A stretch of 64,000 bases of DNA from Melioribacter roseus P3M-2 (GTDB taxonomy: Bacteria > Bacteroidota > Ignavibacteria > Ignavibacteriales > Melioribacteraceae): assembly GCF_000279145.1 (NCBI RefSeq), contig NC_018178.1, positions 1,550,001 through 1,614,000 on the forward strand. The letters run 5' to 3'. Position 1 is the stretch's first letter; every line of letters starts with the position of its first letter. The notes beneath the pieces were generated by a model. That model made no database searches. It saw only the letters and a program-made list of their open reading frames with translations, and was not told where the DNA came from. Both the position numbers and the translations under genes were made by a program. Shown in pieces: positions 11,801 through 19,628 of the stretch.

Positions 11801-12041
11801 CGTCGGGCTTTTCACGCGCAATTACGCGTTCCACGTATTGAGCCGTAATCGGAAGCAAATAAACTTTGTCGGCAAGGTAATCCGAAGTTTGAATGGTGGC
11901 GATGTTGGGATTAATTAAGATTGTATAGACGCCCTCTTCTTTGAGAGCTTTAATAGCTTGCGAGCCGGAATAATCGAATTCGCCGGCTTCGCCGATCTTA
12001 AGCGCTGAACTTCCTATAATTAAAACTTTTTTGTATTTCAT
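8862..12041 (-). CDS. carB: Carbamoyl-phosphate synthase large subunit
   Basis: Catalyses ATP-dependent formation of carbamoyl phosphate from bicarbonate and glutamine-derived ammonia, feeding pyrimidine and arginine synthesis. At 1059 residues it has the expected duplicated structure. The first synthetase half begins [20 protein letters not shown], and the second repeats the motif as [19 protein letters not shown] around residue 550. Both halves have ATP-grasp signatures ([37 protein letters not shown]). A C-terminal MGS-like allosteric domain follows from about residue 930. It is encoded 17 bp downstream of carA in the same direction. Ends at the terminator shared with the plus-strand gene. 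Confidence 0.97.
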   Translation of the reverse strand: [1059 protein letters not shown]

Positions 12042-12058
12042 CGGCTTTCTTCTTTTAA

Positions 12059-13141
12059 TTAAACATCTTTTAGAAATTCATCGAAAATGAATTCGGTGTC
12101 GACCGGACCGGGCGTGGCTTCAGGATGAAACTGAACGCTTCTGAAGGGCAGTTTTTCGTGAATCATTCCTTCGTTCGAATAATCGTTGAGATTTTCGAAC
12201 CACGGCATCCAGCCTTTGGGCAATGTCTTTGTGTCGACCGCAAAACTATGATTTTGCGAAGTTACATAGCATTTGTTGGAACCGACAACTTTAACAGGCT
12301 GGTTTTGACTGCGGTGTCCGTATTTCAATTTATAAGTTTTGGCTCCGGCCGCCAGAGCCAGTATCTGATGACCCATACAAATGCCAAGCGTGGGCACCTG
12401 TTTCTGGATTAATTTGCGAGCGGTTTCTACAAGCTTTTTATACACAACCGGATTGCCCGGTCCATTGGACAAAACAACGCCGTCGAAATCCTCGTTCGAA
12501 ATATCGTAATCGTACGGAACTCTTAATACACGCACATCCCTGTCAAGAAGGTTTGTGATAATGCTTTTTTTGCAGCCGCAATCGACAAGGAGAATTCTCT
12601 TTTTACCGCTGCCGTACTCGTATTTCTGCGAAATGGTTACTTTTGAAATTAAATTGTCCGTATCGGGGTCGTAGTAGTCGACGGGTTTATTGTCCGTAAT
12701 AATTTTGCCGAGAAGCGTGCCTTGCTCGCGTAGAATTTTTGTTAGTCCGCGCGTATCTACGCCGTAGAGACCGGGAATATCGTATGCCTTGAGCCATTCG
12801 TCCAGACTTTGATAGCCGTTCCAGTGGGAATATTTTTCGGAGTGTTCCGAAACCACAATTGCTTCTACCTGAATTTTCTGCGATTCGAAAAAGAGAGGCA
12901 GGTCGTCCGAATCGTTTAATTGCGGAACTCCGTAATTGCCCACAAGCGGATAAGTAAATACGAGAATCTGACCTTTGTAAGAAGGGTCGGTCATCGTTTC
13001 CGGATAGCCCATCATGCCGGTATTAAACACAACTTCGCCCGCTGCATTTCTTCTGCTCCCGAATAGAAATCCTTCGAATACTTTTCCGTTTTTCAGTACA
13101 AGTTTGGCTTTTCGTTTGGGCGTAATTTTTCTATCTTTCAT
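12059..13141 (-). CDS. carA: Carbamoyl-phosphate synthase small subunit
   Basis: Glutamine amidotransferase subunit delivering ammonia to CarB. N-terminal CPSase_sm domain (KAKLVLKNGKVFEGFLFG, NTGMMGYPETMTDPSYKGQ) followed by a class I GATase domain with catalytic Cys255 in GICMGHQ and His339/Glu341 in FHPEATPGP. The open frame extends to a TTG at 13183. I prefer ATG 13141 because a GGAG motif sits about ten bases upstream and the shorter product (360 residues) matches family length. First gene of carAB; divergent from the rlpA-like gene. Confidence 0.95.
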   Translation of the reverse strand: MKDRKITPKRKAKLVLKNGKVFEGFLFGSRRNAAGEVVFNTGMMGYPETMTDPSYKGQILVFTYPLVGNYGVPQLNDSDDLPLFFESQKIQVEAIVVSEHSEKYSHWNGYQSLDEWLKAYDIPGLYGVDTRGLTKILREQGTLLGKIITDNKPVDYYDPDTDNLISKVTISQKYEYGSGKKRILLVDCGCKKSIITNLLDRDVRVLRVPYDYDISNEDFDGVVLSNGPGNPVVYKKLVETARKLIQKQVPTLGICMGHQILALAAGAKTYKLKYGHRSQNQPVKVVGSNKCYVTSQNHSFAVDTKTLPKGWMPWFENLNDYSNEGMIHEKLPFRSVQFHPEATPGPVDTEFIFDEFLKDV

Positions 13142-13250
13142 AGCGTCGTATATCTCCAAGTTATTTAGGGAGGAAGCCTGCAATTGGATGTATAAATAAA
13201 TTGTGCAAATTTATGAAAAAAATTTTTTCGTTCAAAATAATTATTGCTTT

Positions 13251-13682
13251 ATGCTTGGAAAAATAAATAAAATATCGATTATCGCATGTTTAACCTTAAT
13301 TATTACGGCTTGCTCGTCATCGGTGCGATTTACTTCGAAAACCGAAAAATCCCCCGACGACTATAATAGTTTGAGAGTTCAAACCGGAATCGCATCTTTT
13401 TACAGCGACGAATTTCACAATAAAATAACATACAGCGGCGAAGTTTACGACATGAATTCGGTTTCCGCGGCGCACCCTTTCTTTCCGATGGGAACCCTTG
13501 TGCGCGTAACAAATCTTGCTAACAAAAAGAGCATAGTATTGAAAATAAACGACAGGATGCCGTATCGCCCCGACAGGATAATCGACCTCTCGCTCGGCGC
13601 CGCCAGAGAACTCGGCTTTGTGGAAGAAGGACTGGCCGAAGTCAAAGTCGAAGTGCTCGAATGGGGGAAGGGAAAAAAATAA
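13251..13682 (+). CDS. rlpA: RlpA-like double-psi beta-barrel lipoprotein
   Basis: A short (143-residue) septal-ring/peptidoglycan-associated lipoprotein. From ATG 13251 the N-terminus MLGKINKISIIACLTLIITAC is a lipoprotein signal with the lipobox Cys followed by SSS. The rest is a DPBB domain: GIASFYSDEFHNKITYSGE, HPFFPMGTLVRVTNL, VLKINDRMPYRPDRIIDLS. RlpA proteins bind or cleave denuded glycan strands. No SPOR domain is present, so this is the minimal form. The frame continues up to a GTG at 13203, but that would bury the signal sequence. Transcribed away from carA. Confidence 0.88.
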   Translation: MLGKINKISIIACLTLIITACSSSVRFTSKTEKSPDDYNSLRVQTGIASFYSDEFHNKITYSGEVYDMNSVSAAHPFFPMGTLVRVTNLANKKSIVLKINDRMPYRPDRIIDLSLGAARELGFVEEGLAEVKVEVLEWGKGKK

Positions 13683-13750
13683 TCAATTCTGAAACGTTTT
13701 CCGTTTTTGAACATCATACCCGTAGCAAGCAAAATTCAATAGGAGAAAAG

Positions 13751-14407
13751 ATGTATATAGACGATCAATTAAAAGAAGAATTGCAGAAAGTTCTTTCGGT
13801 CTTGACAAAGGATGTTAAGATTGTGTTTTTTACTCAGGAACTCGAATGCCAATACTGCCGGGAAACAAAAGGAATATTGACCGAATTAGCCGATATAAAC
13901 GACAGACTTCATCTTGAAGTCAAAAATTTCGTTAACGACAAAGCCGACGCGGAAAAATACGGAGTGGACAAAATTCCGGCTACGGTACTTTTGGACGAAA
14001 ATGGCAAAGATTACGGTATCCGTTATTACGGAATACCGAGCGGATATGAATTTGCATCTTTGTTAGAAGACATTAAAATGCTTGGCACGGGCGTTACCGG
14101 ATTGCCTCAGGAAATCGAAGAGGAAGTCAAAAAAATCGACAAACCGGTTCATATGCAGGTATTCGTAACTCCGACTTGCCCGTATTGTCCTCAGGCGGTA
14201 ATAACTGCTCACAAATTCGCTTATTTGAACGACAATATCAAAAGCGATATGGTGGAAGCAACGGAATTTCCGCATCTGTCGCAAAAATACAATGTTCGCG
14301 GAGTGCCGAGAACCGTAATCAACGAAAGCGCTTTCCTGGAAGGAGCCGCTCCGGAACAAACCGTTCTCGAAAAGGTAAAAGAAGCTCTAAATACGATTAT
14401 TGTTTAA
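13751..14407 (+). CDS. Protein disulfide oxidoreductase (two thioredoxin folds)
   Basis: A 218-residue glutaredoxin-like PDO with two tandem thioredoxin folds. The first carries Cys33-Gln-Tyr-Cys36 with cis-Pro in KIPATV. The second carries Cys143-Pro-Tyr-Cys146 in VTPTCPYCPQA with cis-Pro in GVPRTV. Proteins of this type serve as general cytoplasmic disulfide reductases/oxidases in archaea and some bacteria, often with a thioredoxin reductase. Start ATG 13751 is chosen for its aggagaaaag SD; the frame is open 30 codons further up. It heads a cluster of Cys-pair proteins (DUF6132, DUF1858, TlpA-like). Confidence 0.92.
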   Translation: MYIDDQLKEELQKVLSVLTKDVKIVFFTQELECQYCRETKGILTELADINDRLHLEVKNFVNDKADAEKYGVDKIPATVLLDENGKDYGIRYYGIPSGYEFASLLEDIKMLGTGVTGLPQEIEEEVKKIDKPVHMQVFVTPTCPYCPQAVITAHKFAYLNDNIKSDMVEATEFPHLSQKYNVRGVPRTVINESAFLEGAAPEQTVLEKVKEALNTIIV

Positions 14408-14408
14408 T

Positions 14409-14617
14409 ATGATTAATAAAAAATAATAAAGAAAATATTTCCCGTCGCTGCCGGCGCGTTACTAGGATATGCGTATTATTATTTTATCGGTTGTAACGGA
14501 AGCTGCCCCATATCGGGCAACCCGTATGTGTCGACGCTTTACGGCGCTCTGGTAGGCGCGGTTTGGTTAATTCCCGGTAAAAAAAATGAAGAAGATAAGC
14601 AAAAACATTCTGATTGA
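14409..14617 (+). pseudogene. DUF6132-like small membrane protein, frame broken at an A6 run
   Basis: Not found by simple ORF calling. From 14420 the frame reads IIKKIFPVAAGALLGYAYYY, then FIGCNGSCPISGNPYVS, then TLYGALVGAVWLIPGKK and stops at 14615-14617. This is the pattern of the small DUF6132 membrane proteins (one or two TM helices flanking a C-x3-C-P loop). It has no start codon in frame. The ATG at 14409 reads M-I-N-K-K then TAA; adding one A to the A6 run at 14418-14423 gives a continuous protein of about 69 residues, M-I-N-K-K-I-I-K-K. So either a one-base deletion or a sequencing error. It overlaps the start of the DUF1858 gene by 32 bp. Confidence 0.65.
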
Positions 14618-14804
14618 AGACCTTGTAAATCTTCTGCCCGAATCGGTTACATACTTGATGGAAAAAGGGATACGATGCTTACGATGCGGAGAACCGATTT
14701 GGGGCACTTTGGAAGAAGCCGCCGTCGAAAAAGGCTTTGACGATAGTCAAATCGACGTATTCGTGGAGGATTTGAACGAAATGTTATCAAAAAGTGATAA
14801 ATAA
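14586..14804 (+). CDS. DUF1858 domain protein
   Basis: 72 residues, made entirely of a DUF1858 fold: KNILIEDLVNLLPESVTYL, then KGIRCLRCGEPIWGTLEEAA. The Cys31-x-x-Cys34 pair is typical; stand-alone or fused DUF1858 domains occur beside redox enzymes such as hybrid-cluster or sulfur-metabolism proteins. Here it lies between a disulfide oxidoreductase and a TlpA-like thioredoxin, which supports a thiol/metal redox role. The exact role is unknown. Confidence 0.85.
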   Translation: MKKISKNILIEDLVNLLPESVTYLMEKGIRCLRCGEPIWGTLEEAAVEKGFDDSQIDVFVEDLNEMLSKSDK

Positions 14805-14858
14805 ATTGAACGTTATTTATTATCTTTATTTTATTCATCAAAAGAAATGAGGAAGAAT

Positions 14859-15458
14859 ATGAAAAAGAAGAATCCCGGCGCAAAAGAAACCAAACAGGGA
14901 TTAACCAAGAAACAAAGAAGTTATATCTATACAGGATTTTTCGTCGGACTTATACTGCTTTTATTCGTAGTCAATAATACCGGCAGCGAACCCGAAAGAG
15001 GGCCTTATCCGCCGAATTACGTTCCTGCGGCTCAGCAGAATTCTGTAATGGCTCCCGATTTTGCGTTGCCGACAACCGACGGAAAAACTTTGAAACTTTC
15101 CGACTTGCGCGGGAAAATTGTTATTCTTGATTTCTGGGCTACATGGTGCCCGCCGTGCCGAAAAGGAATTCCCGATTTAATCGATCTTAAAAATAAATAC
15201 GGCAAAAAAGGACTCGAAATTGTGGGTATTTCCGTCGATACAGATACAAAAAATCAGGTTGTTCCATTTATGAAAGAAAAGGGAATCAACTACCCGGTAG
15301 TTTACGGTAATCAAAGCGTTTATATGCAGTACGGCGGAATCAGAGCCATTCCGACTACATTCGTAATCGATCCGCACGGCAAAATTGTAGCCAGTTACGA
15401 AGGTCTCGTGCCCAAGCTTGCATACGAAAATCACATCAAAAAGATTTTGGGTCTATAG
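14859..15458 (+). CDS. TlpA-like membrane-anchored thioredoxin
   Basis: A periplasm-facing thiol-disulfide oxidoreductase: positively charged N-terminus, one TM helix (YIYTGFFVGLILLLFVV), a Pro-rich linker, then an AhpC/TSA-thioredoxin domain with the WCPPC active site (Cys97/Cys100) and cis-Pro in RAIPTTFVID. Such proteins reduce apocytochrome c or other envelope thiols. ATG 14859 is preferred over ATG 14847 because a GAGGA motif lies just upstream of it; the longer version adds four residues. Last gene of the redox cluster, ended by a strong terminator. Confidence 0.92.
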   Translation: MKKKNPGAKETKQGLTKKQRSYIYTGFFVGLILLLFVVNNTGSEPERGPYPPNYVPAAQQNSVMAPDFALPTTDGKTLKLSDLRGKIVILDFWATWCPPCRKGIPDLIDLKNKYGKKGLEIVGISVDTDTKNQVVPFMKEKGINYPVVYGNQSVYMQYGGIRAIPTTFVIDPHGKIVASYEGLVPKLAYENHIKKILGL

Positions 15459-15477
15459 AAATTAAGTAACGAAACTT

Positions 15478-15512
15478 AAAAAGGCTGTCCCGAAAGAGAC
15501 AGCCTTTTTATT
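15478..15512. terminator. Bidirectional rho-independent terminator
   Basis: aaaaaggctgtc (15478-15489) pairs with gacagccttttt (15498-15509), loop ccgaaaga, followed by a T-rich tract. Lies between the convergent TlpA-like and cysK genes and serves both. Confidence 0.9.
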
Positions 15513-16424
15513 TTAAAACAGGTCTTCAATCGAAAGATACCGTTCGCCCGTGTCGTAATTGAAAGTAAGGATTCTTGAACCTTCGGGAATATCAGGCAGC
15601 TTTTTGTTGATTGCCGCAAGCGAGGCGCCTGAGGAAATACCTGCAAAAAGCCCCTCCTCTTTAGCCGCTCTGCGTGCAAATTCAAAGGCTTCTTCTTTAG
15701 TCACCTGAATGGCGCCTTCGATTAAAGAGGTGTCGAAAATTTGAGGAATAAATCCGGCGCCGATGCCTTGAATCGGATGTGGACCGGGTTTACCTCCGGA
15801 AATAACGGGGGAATTTTCCGGCTCTACGGCAAATACTTTCAGATTCGGAAATTTTTCTTTCAGAACTTTCGAAACGCCGGTAATATGTCCGCCGGTTCCC
15901 ACGCCCGTAATCAGATAGTCGAAACCTTCGGGAAAGTCGTTTAATATTTCCTGCGCGGTGGTTTTAACGTGAATTTCGACGTTCGATTGATTTTCGAATT
16001 GCTGAGGTATCCATATATTGGGATTCGAAGCCGCTAGTTCTTTTGCTTTTTCGATGGCTCCTTTCATTCCGAGTTCGCGCGGGGTCAGTTCGAATTCCGC
16101 GCCGTAGGCAGCCATAATTTTGCGGCGTTCGATCGACATCGATTCCGGCATTACAAGTATAATCCTGTAGCCTTTTACCGCCGCAACCATTGCAAGCCCG
16201 ATTCCCGTGTTGCCCGAAGTCGGCTCGACTATTATGCTGTCGGATTTAAGGATTCCTTTCTTCTCGGCGTCTTCAATCATTGCAAGAGCAATTCTGTCTT
16301 TAATGCTGCCGCCGGGATTCGACCTTTCGAGTTTTACCCACACTTCGTATTTATCGCCGAATAATCGGTTTAATTTGAGATGCGGCGTGTTGCCGATTGT
16401 CTGGAGTATATTGAAAGCTTTCAT
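15513..16424 (-). CDS. cysK: Cysteine synthase (O-acetylserine sulfhydrylase)
   Basis: PLP-dependent enzyme making cysteine from O-acetylserine and sulfide. 303 residues, start [20 protein letters not shown]. The PLP lysine is in [11 protein letters not shown] (about residue 42), the substrate loop is [12 protein letters not shown], the phosphate-binding loop is [11 protein letters not shown], and GISSGAS lies near the C-terminus. Encoded 19 bp downstream of the serine acetyltransferase, so the pair forms a cysteine-synthesis operon. CysM-type activity cannot be excluded from sequence alone. Confidence 0.95.
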   Translation of the reverse strand: MKAFNILQTIGNTPHLKLNRLFGDKYEVWVKLERSNPGGSIKDRIALAMIEDAEKKGILKSDSIIVEPTSGNTGIGLAMVAAVKGYRIILVMPESMSIERRKIMAAYGAEFELTPRELGMKGAIEKAKELAASNPNIWIPQQFENQSNVEIHVKTTAQEILNDFPEGFDYLITGVGTGGHITGVSKVLKEKFPNLKVFAVEPENSPVISGGKPGPHPIQGIGAGFIPQIFDTSLIEGAIQVTKEEAFEFARRAAKEEGLFAGISSGASLAAINKKLPDIPEGSRILTFNYDTGERYLSIEDLF

Positions 16425-16443
16425 TTTATTTCTTCCTTTCTTT

Positions 16444-17301
16444 TTAGATTACAAAATCGAGTGTTTCTTCGAATGGTCTGGAAGACCTGATGCGTACTTC
16501 GCTTTTGTTATAAACCACAGAATTTGGAGGAATGCTTTTGATTATCCAAGAGTTTCCCCCGATAACGGAATTTCTTCCGATTACTGTGTTGCCGCCTAAT
16601 ATGACCGCCTGGGAATAGATTACCACGTCGTCTTCGATTGTGGGATGGCGTTTTTGCTGGGCGAGATTTTTGTCGACGCTAAGGGCGCCTAAAGTTACGC
16701 CTTGATAGAGTTTCACGTTTTTTCCTATAACTGTAGTTTCGCCTATGACTATTCCCGTGCCGTGATCGATAAAAAACGGACATCCGATTTGAGCTCCGGG
16801 ATGAATGTCGATTCCGGTCACCTGATGAGCGTGTTCGGTAAGAATGCGTGGAATAATCGGAATTTTCAATTCATATATTGCGTGCGCGAGACGATAAATT
16901 ACAATTGCGCGAAAGCCCGGATATGCGAGAATTACTTCGTCGATACTTTCTGCCGCCGGGTCGCCTTTGTAAATAAATTCGGCGTCTTCCCACAGCATCT
17001 CGTTTATTGCCGGCAGCTTCTTTATAAATTCCGCGCTTTTCTCAGCGGCGTTTACAGGAGCCATTCCGTTCAGCAATTTAATCAGTTGTATAAAATCTCT
17101 CTTGATCAATTGGAGCTTTGAAAGAATGTCTTCTTCCGTATAATAAATTTTGGAAGAAAAATGAGGAAAGAGAAAATCGATTATACCTTCCAGAAAAGCT
17201 ATCGACTCGTTTTTGAGGGACGACGTGCACGCGTGCGTTTGCCGTCTCGTTAAAATATTTTTTGCAAAATCTGTAAAATTAGTCCTTTCCCAGGATTCCA
17301 T
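16444..17301 (-). CDS. cysE: Serine O-acetyltransferase
   Basis: Makes O-acetylserine from serine and acetyl-CoA, the substrate of the adjacent cysteine synthase. 285 residues, EpsC/CysE type: helical N-terminal half, then the left-handed beta-helix with [17 protein letters not shown] (catalytic His region), [20 protein letters not shown], and hexapeptide repeats [13 protein letters not shown]. Upstream, 54 bases before its ATG, ends a small ORF packed with Cys codons, which suggests cysteine-responsive control of the operon. Confidence 0.95.
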   Translation of the reverse strand: MESWERTNFTDFAKNILTRRQTHACTSSLKNESIAFLEGIIDFLFPHFSSKIYYTEEDILSKLQLIKRDFIQLIKLLNGMAPVNAAEKSAEFIKKLPAINEMLWEDAEFIYKGDPAAESIDEVILAYPGFRAIVIYRLAHAIYELKIPIIPRILTEHAHQVTGIDIHPGAQIGCPFFIDHGTGIVIGETTVIGKNVKLYQGVTLGALSVDKNLAQQKRHPTIEDDVVIYSQAVILGGNTVIGRNSVIGGNSWIIKSIPPNSVVYNKSEVRIRSSRPFEETLDFVI

Positions 17302-17355
17302 TTTTTATGCCCTTTAATAATTTTTATAAATTAATTTTTTGGGGTTAAGTATGTA

Positions 17356-17445
17356 TTAACAACAGCAACAAGCGCAGTTGTTGGAGCGACAGCAGTTAAG
17401 CTGAAGTGAGAATGAAGAGTGCGATATGGAAGCAAAAGTTTTCAT
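17356..17445 (-). CDS. Cysteine-rich leader peptide of the cysE-cysK operon
   Basis: A 29-codon ORF on the minus strand, ATG at 17445 and TAA at 17356-17358, ending 54 bases before the cysE start. The peptide begins MKTFASISHS and has seven Cys in its last twelve residues: Cys18, Cys19, Cys24, and Cys26-Cys29 directly before the stop. That density, placed directly in front of the cysteine-biosynthesis operon and in the same direction, is what one expects of a cysteine-sensing leader: ribosomes stall on the Cys codons when Cys-tRNA is scarce. The mRNA around the Cys codons can fold (CAACAA with TTGTTG, loop CTGCGC). I see no classical terminator after it, so translational coupling or ribosome shielding is as likely as transcription attenuation. 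No clear SD. Confidence 0.7.
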   Translation of the reverse strand: MKTFASISHSSFSLQLNCCRSNNCACCCC

Positions 17446-17506
17446 ATAAATTCGAATCACGTTTTTAAAAATGCGTTAATAATCCGAAAAGTTCAAGAAC
17501 GGGCAT

Positions 17507-17531
17507 AAAAAAAGCGGCAGTTAGCCGCTTT
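17507..17531 (-). terminator. Rho-independent terminator after the cold-shock gene
   Basis: On the minus strand, aaagcggc and gccgcttt form an 8-bp stem around a 5-nt loop, followed by seven T. It lies 27 bases past the stop of the cold-shock gene. Confidence 0.85.
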
Positions 17532-17557
17532 CGTGTGTTGCAAAATAATAAACTTTA

Positions 17558-17770
17558 TTATTTGACAACTTTTACGTCTTGAGCCTGAGGTCCTTTCGGT
17601 CCGTCTCCGACGGTAAATTCAACCTGTTGACCTTTTTCGAGAGTTTTGTATCCGTCAACCTGAATCGAAGAGAAGTGAACGAATACATCTCCTCCTTGCG
17701 ATCGCTCAATAAAACCGTAACCTTTTGTGGCATTAAACCATTTAACGGTTCCGTTTTCACGTTCTGCCAT
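17558..17770 (-). CDS. csp: Cold-shock domain protein
   Basis: A 70-residue single-domain CspA-type nucleic-acid chaperone: [17 protein letters not shown] contains RNP1, [10 protein letters not shown] is RNP2, and it ends [14 protein letters not shown] 17770 (M-A-E-R-E-N) is the family-like start with a ggagtc SD; the frame remains open 18 codons upstream, which I take as 5' UTR. Monocistronic, with its own terminator. Binds single-stranded RNA/DNA, melting secondary structure. Confidence 0.95.
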   Translation of the reverse strand: MAERENGTVKWFNATKGYGFIERSQGGDVFVHFSSIQVDGYKTLEKGQQVEFTVGDGPKGPQAQDVKVVK

Positions 17771-17901
17771 AAAAAAAGACTCCTTAAAAATTTTACTTAC
17801 TTCTTGATTGTAGGCAGAACGCATCTAAAAAAATTATATAATTTAGAGCATCTGCTCTACGGGCGAAACTTAAGAATAAATTCAATAATTTCAAAAATAA
17901 T

Positions 17902-18252
17902 TCAAACGGCGCGAATCATAGCGGCAATTTCCATTGCCTGCTTTTGATTGTATTCGAAAGCAATCTTCTTATAATTGATAAGATCGATAATCGTTCCGAT
18001 CATACAAATACCGCCTGTCAGTAAATAGAGAATTCCGAGTCCCATCCTGTCGGTAATAAAACGCTGAATACCTGCAATTCCGAGGAAACCTACAAGCGTA
18101 AGGAGGAGTATTGTTTGAGGATCGCGCCGGCGGGTTCTGTAAACATTTGCAAATTGCTGCGCTTTTTGGTCGTCGAAATTTTTGATTATACTAGCCACAA
18201 AAATCTGCTCTTCGCCCATAATTTCGGGCATCAGTTCGTATACGTTAGCCAT
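17902..18252 (-). CDS. TM2 domain membrane protein
   Basis: 116 residues. Residues 1-45 are a soluble acidic head, then a TM2 module with two TM helices: TILLLTLVGFLGIAGIQRF and GLGILYLLTGGICMIGTIID, with the DRMGLG turn between them typical of the family. Function of TM2 proteins in bacteria is unknown. Its start overlaps the stop of the upstream DUF2752 gene by 22 bp, so the two are translated together; this pairing is common in Bacteroidota. Confidence 0.88.
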   Translation of the reverse strand: MANVYELMPEIMGEEQIFVASIIKNFDDQKAQQFANVYRTRRRDPQTILLLTLVGFLGIAGIQRFITDRMGLGILYLLTGGICMIGTIIDLINYKKIAFEYNQKQAMEIAAMIRAV

Positions 18253-18563
18253 ATCAACTCCGATTTTTTGAAATTGTTTATTGTTTTATGAATTAGTCCG
18301 ATTATGCGGGCTGCAATTAATATTAATGCAACTGCGCCCAGAAAGTGAGCCTCGAAAGAATGTACGAAATCAAAATGGTATAGCAGCCCTATCGAGCGTC
18401 CCAATCCGCAGCCCGGACAGCTGTCAATACCTATATTCTTAAAAGGACAGAGTGTATAATGCTGCGGAGCATACGGATCGATCGATGCTAGGTAAATTAG
18501 TCCGATTAGCCAGAAAACGGCTTCCCACTCAATATTTTTCAATATGAAGATTAATCTAATCAA
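18231..18563 (-). CDS. DUF2752 membrane protein
   Basis: 110 residues with the DUF2752 signature CPFKNIGIDSCPGCGLGRS (three Cys) followed by a hydrophobic helix (FLGAVALILIAARIIGLI) and an N-terminal hydrophobic helix (AVFWLIGLIYLASI). The family is small, membrane-bound and uncharacterised; the Cys motif may bind metal or form disulfides. Operonic with the TM2 gene downstream. Confidence 0.9.
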   Translation of the reverse strand: MIRLIFILKNIEWEAVFWLIGLIYLASIDPYAPQHYTLCPFKNIGIDSCPGCGLGRSIGLLYHFDFVHSFEAHFLGAVALILIAARIIGLIHKTINNFKKSELIWLTYTN

Positions 18564-18638
18564 TTATTGTCGCTTTTAACGGTTTAGTCGTATGAGCGGC
18601 GGGATAGTTTTAAGAAAACGTGAAATTCTTAATAACCG

Positions 18639-19145
18639 TTAAAAATAATTTTCCTTTATGAAATTAATGTGATGGATAAAATGACCCGCAATAATGTATG
18701 CGCCTGCGGATACATTAAAAGGATATCCTCCGATATCTCCTTTCCTATGCCACATTTCATCGGTCAAAGTTCTTAAAAAAGAAATCGTGGATTTGCGCTG
18801 ATTTATAAAATCTTCGATTAACAATCGATGACTTATTTCGCGGCAGTCCGAATTGCTGACATAAAATTCCTGGTCGAAGCTTTTTAAATCGGAACCGTCG
18901 TTCCTGGCAGCCGAAAGCATTCTGTAGACAAATATCCGCTCGGTGTCGATCAAATGAACGATTATCTCTTTAACGCTCCATTTACCTTCGCTGTATCTGC
19001 GGTTGAAATCATAGGCAGTCAAGCCTGCCGCAAAATCATTGAACTCGTCGATTTGATTTTCGAGAACGGAAACAATATCTTCCGAATCAATCAGATCGAT
19101 ATACATCTTGTAATACGGATGATAATCTTTCGGAGAAGGTTTCAT
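18639..19145 (-). CDS. DinB-family four-helix protein
   Basis: 168 residues of the DinB/YfiT-like four-helix bundle: [19 protein letters not shown] gives the first metal-binding His, and [16 protein letters not shown] the C-terminal His pair, so the HHH metal triad is complete. DinB-like proteins are metal-dependent thiol transferases, hydrolases or unknown. Start ATG overlaps the mgsA stop by four bases (translational coupling). Confidence 0.88.
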   Translation of the reverse strand: MKPSPKDYHPYYKMYIDLIDSEDIVSVLENQIDEFNDFAAGLTAYDFNRRYSEGKWSVKEIIVHLIDTERIFVYRMLSAARNDGSDLKSFDQEFYVSNSDCREISHRLLIEDFINQRKSTISFLRTLTDEMWHRKGDIGGYPFNVSAGAYIIAGHFIHHINFIKENYF

Positions 19146-19618
19146 TTTTCCTCTTTTGAGATAATTCTTTCCGTATACGAATCATAATCGGGCAGAATTC
19201 TTTCGTAGGGTTCGTCCATCAAAGCCGATGAAAAAATAAAATCCGCCGACGATCTGTTGTTTGCAATCGGAATATTCCAGACGACGGCAATTCTCAAAAG
19301 AGCTTTGACGTCGGGGTCGTGCGGTTGCGGTTCGAGCGGGTCCCAGAAAAAAATCAGAATGTCGATTTCGTTCTCTGAAATTAAAGCGCCGAGCTGCTGG
19401 TCGCCTCCGAGGGGTCCGCTTTTTAACTTTTTCACATTTATACCCGTTTCTTCTTCGAGAAGTCTACCGGTTGTTCCGGTGGCATAAATAGCGCAATCTT
19501 TCAGTTTGTCTTTATTGAAAGCAGTCCATTCCAGAAGGTCGCGCTTTTTGTTGTCGTGAGCAACGAGAGCAATCCTCTTTTTGACCGGCATTTGAATTTT
19601 GATTTTTTTCTGTTTCAT
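19142..19618 (-). CDS. mgsA: Methylglyoxal synthase
   Basis: Converts dihydroxyacetone phosphate to methylglyoxal and phosphate, a phosphate-starvation bypass of lower glycolysis. Characteristic motifs: [35 protein letters not shown] and [20 protein letters not shown] with the catalytic Asp. Start ATG 19618 (M-K-Q-K-K) is taken; an upstream in-frame start would add eight residues and overlap the preceding gene. 158 residues matches the family. Followed by a DinB protein with ATGA overlap. Confidence 0.95.
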   Translation of the reverse strand: MKQKKIKIQMPVKKRIALVAHDNKKRDLLEWTAFNKDKLKDCAIYATGTTGRLLEEETGINVKKLKSGPLGGDQQLGALISENEIDILIFFWDPLEPQPHDPDVKALLRIAVVWNIPIANNRSSADFIFSSALMDEPYERILPDYDSYTERIISKEEK

Positions 19619-19628
19619 AAGATATATA

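Noticed and set aside
12059-13183. carA starting at TTG 13183
   Set aside because: ATG 13141 has a GGAG motif at a proper distance and gives the family-length N-terminus.
17302-17355. Transcription terminator between the Cys leader and cysE
   Set aside because: No GC-rich stem followed by a T run on the minus strand; I therefore do not claim transcription attenuation.
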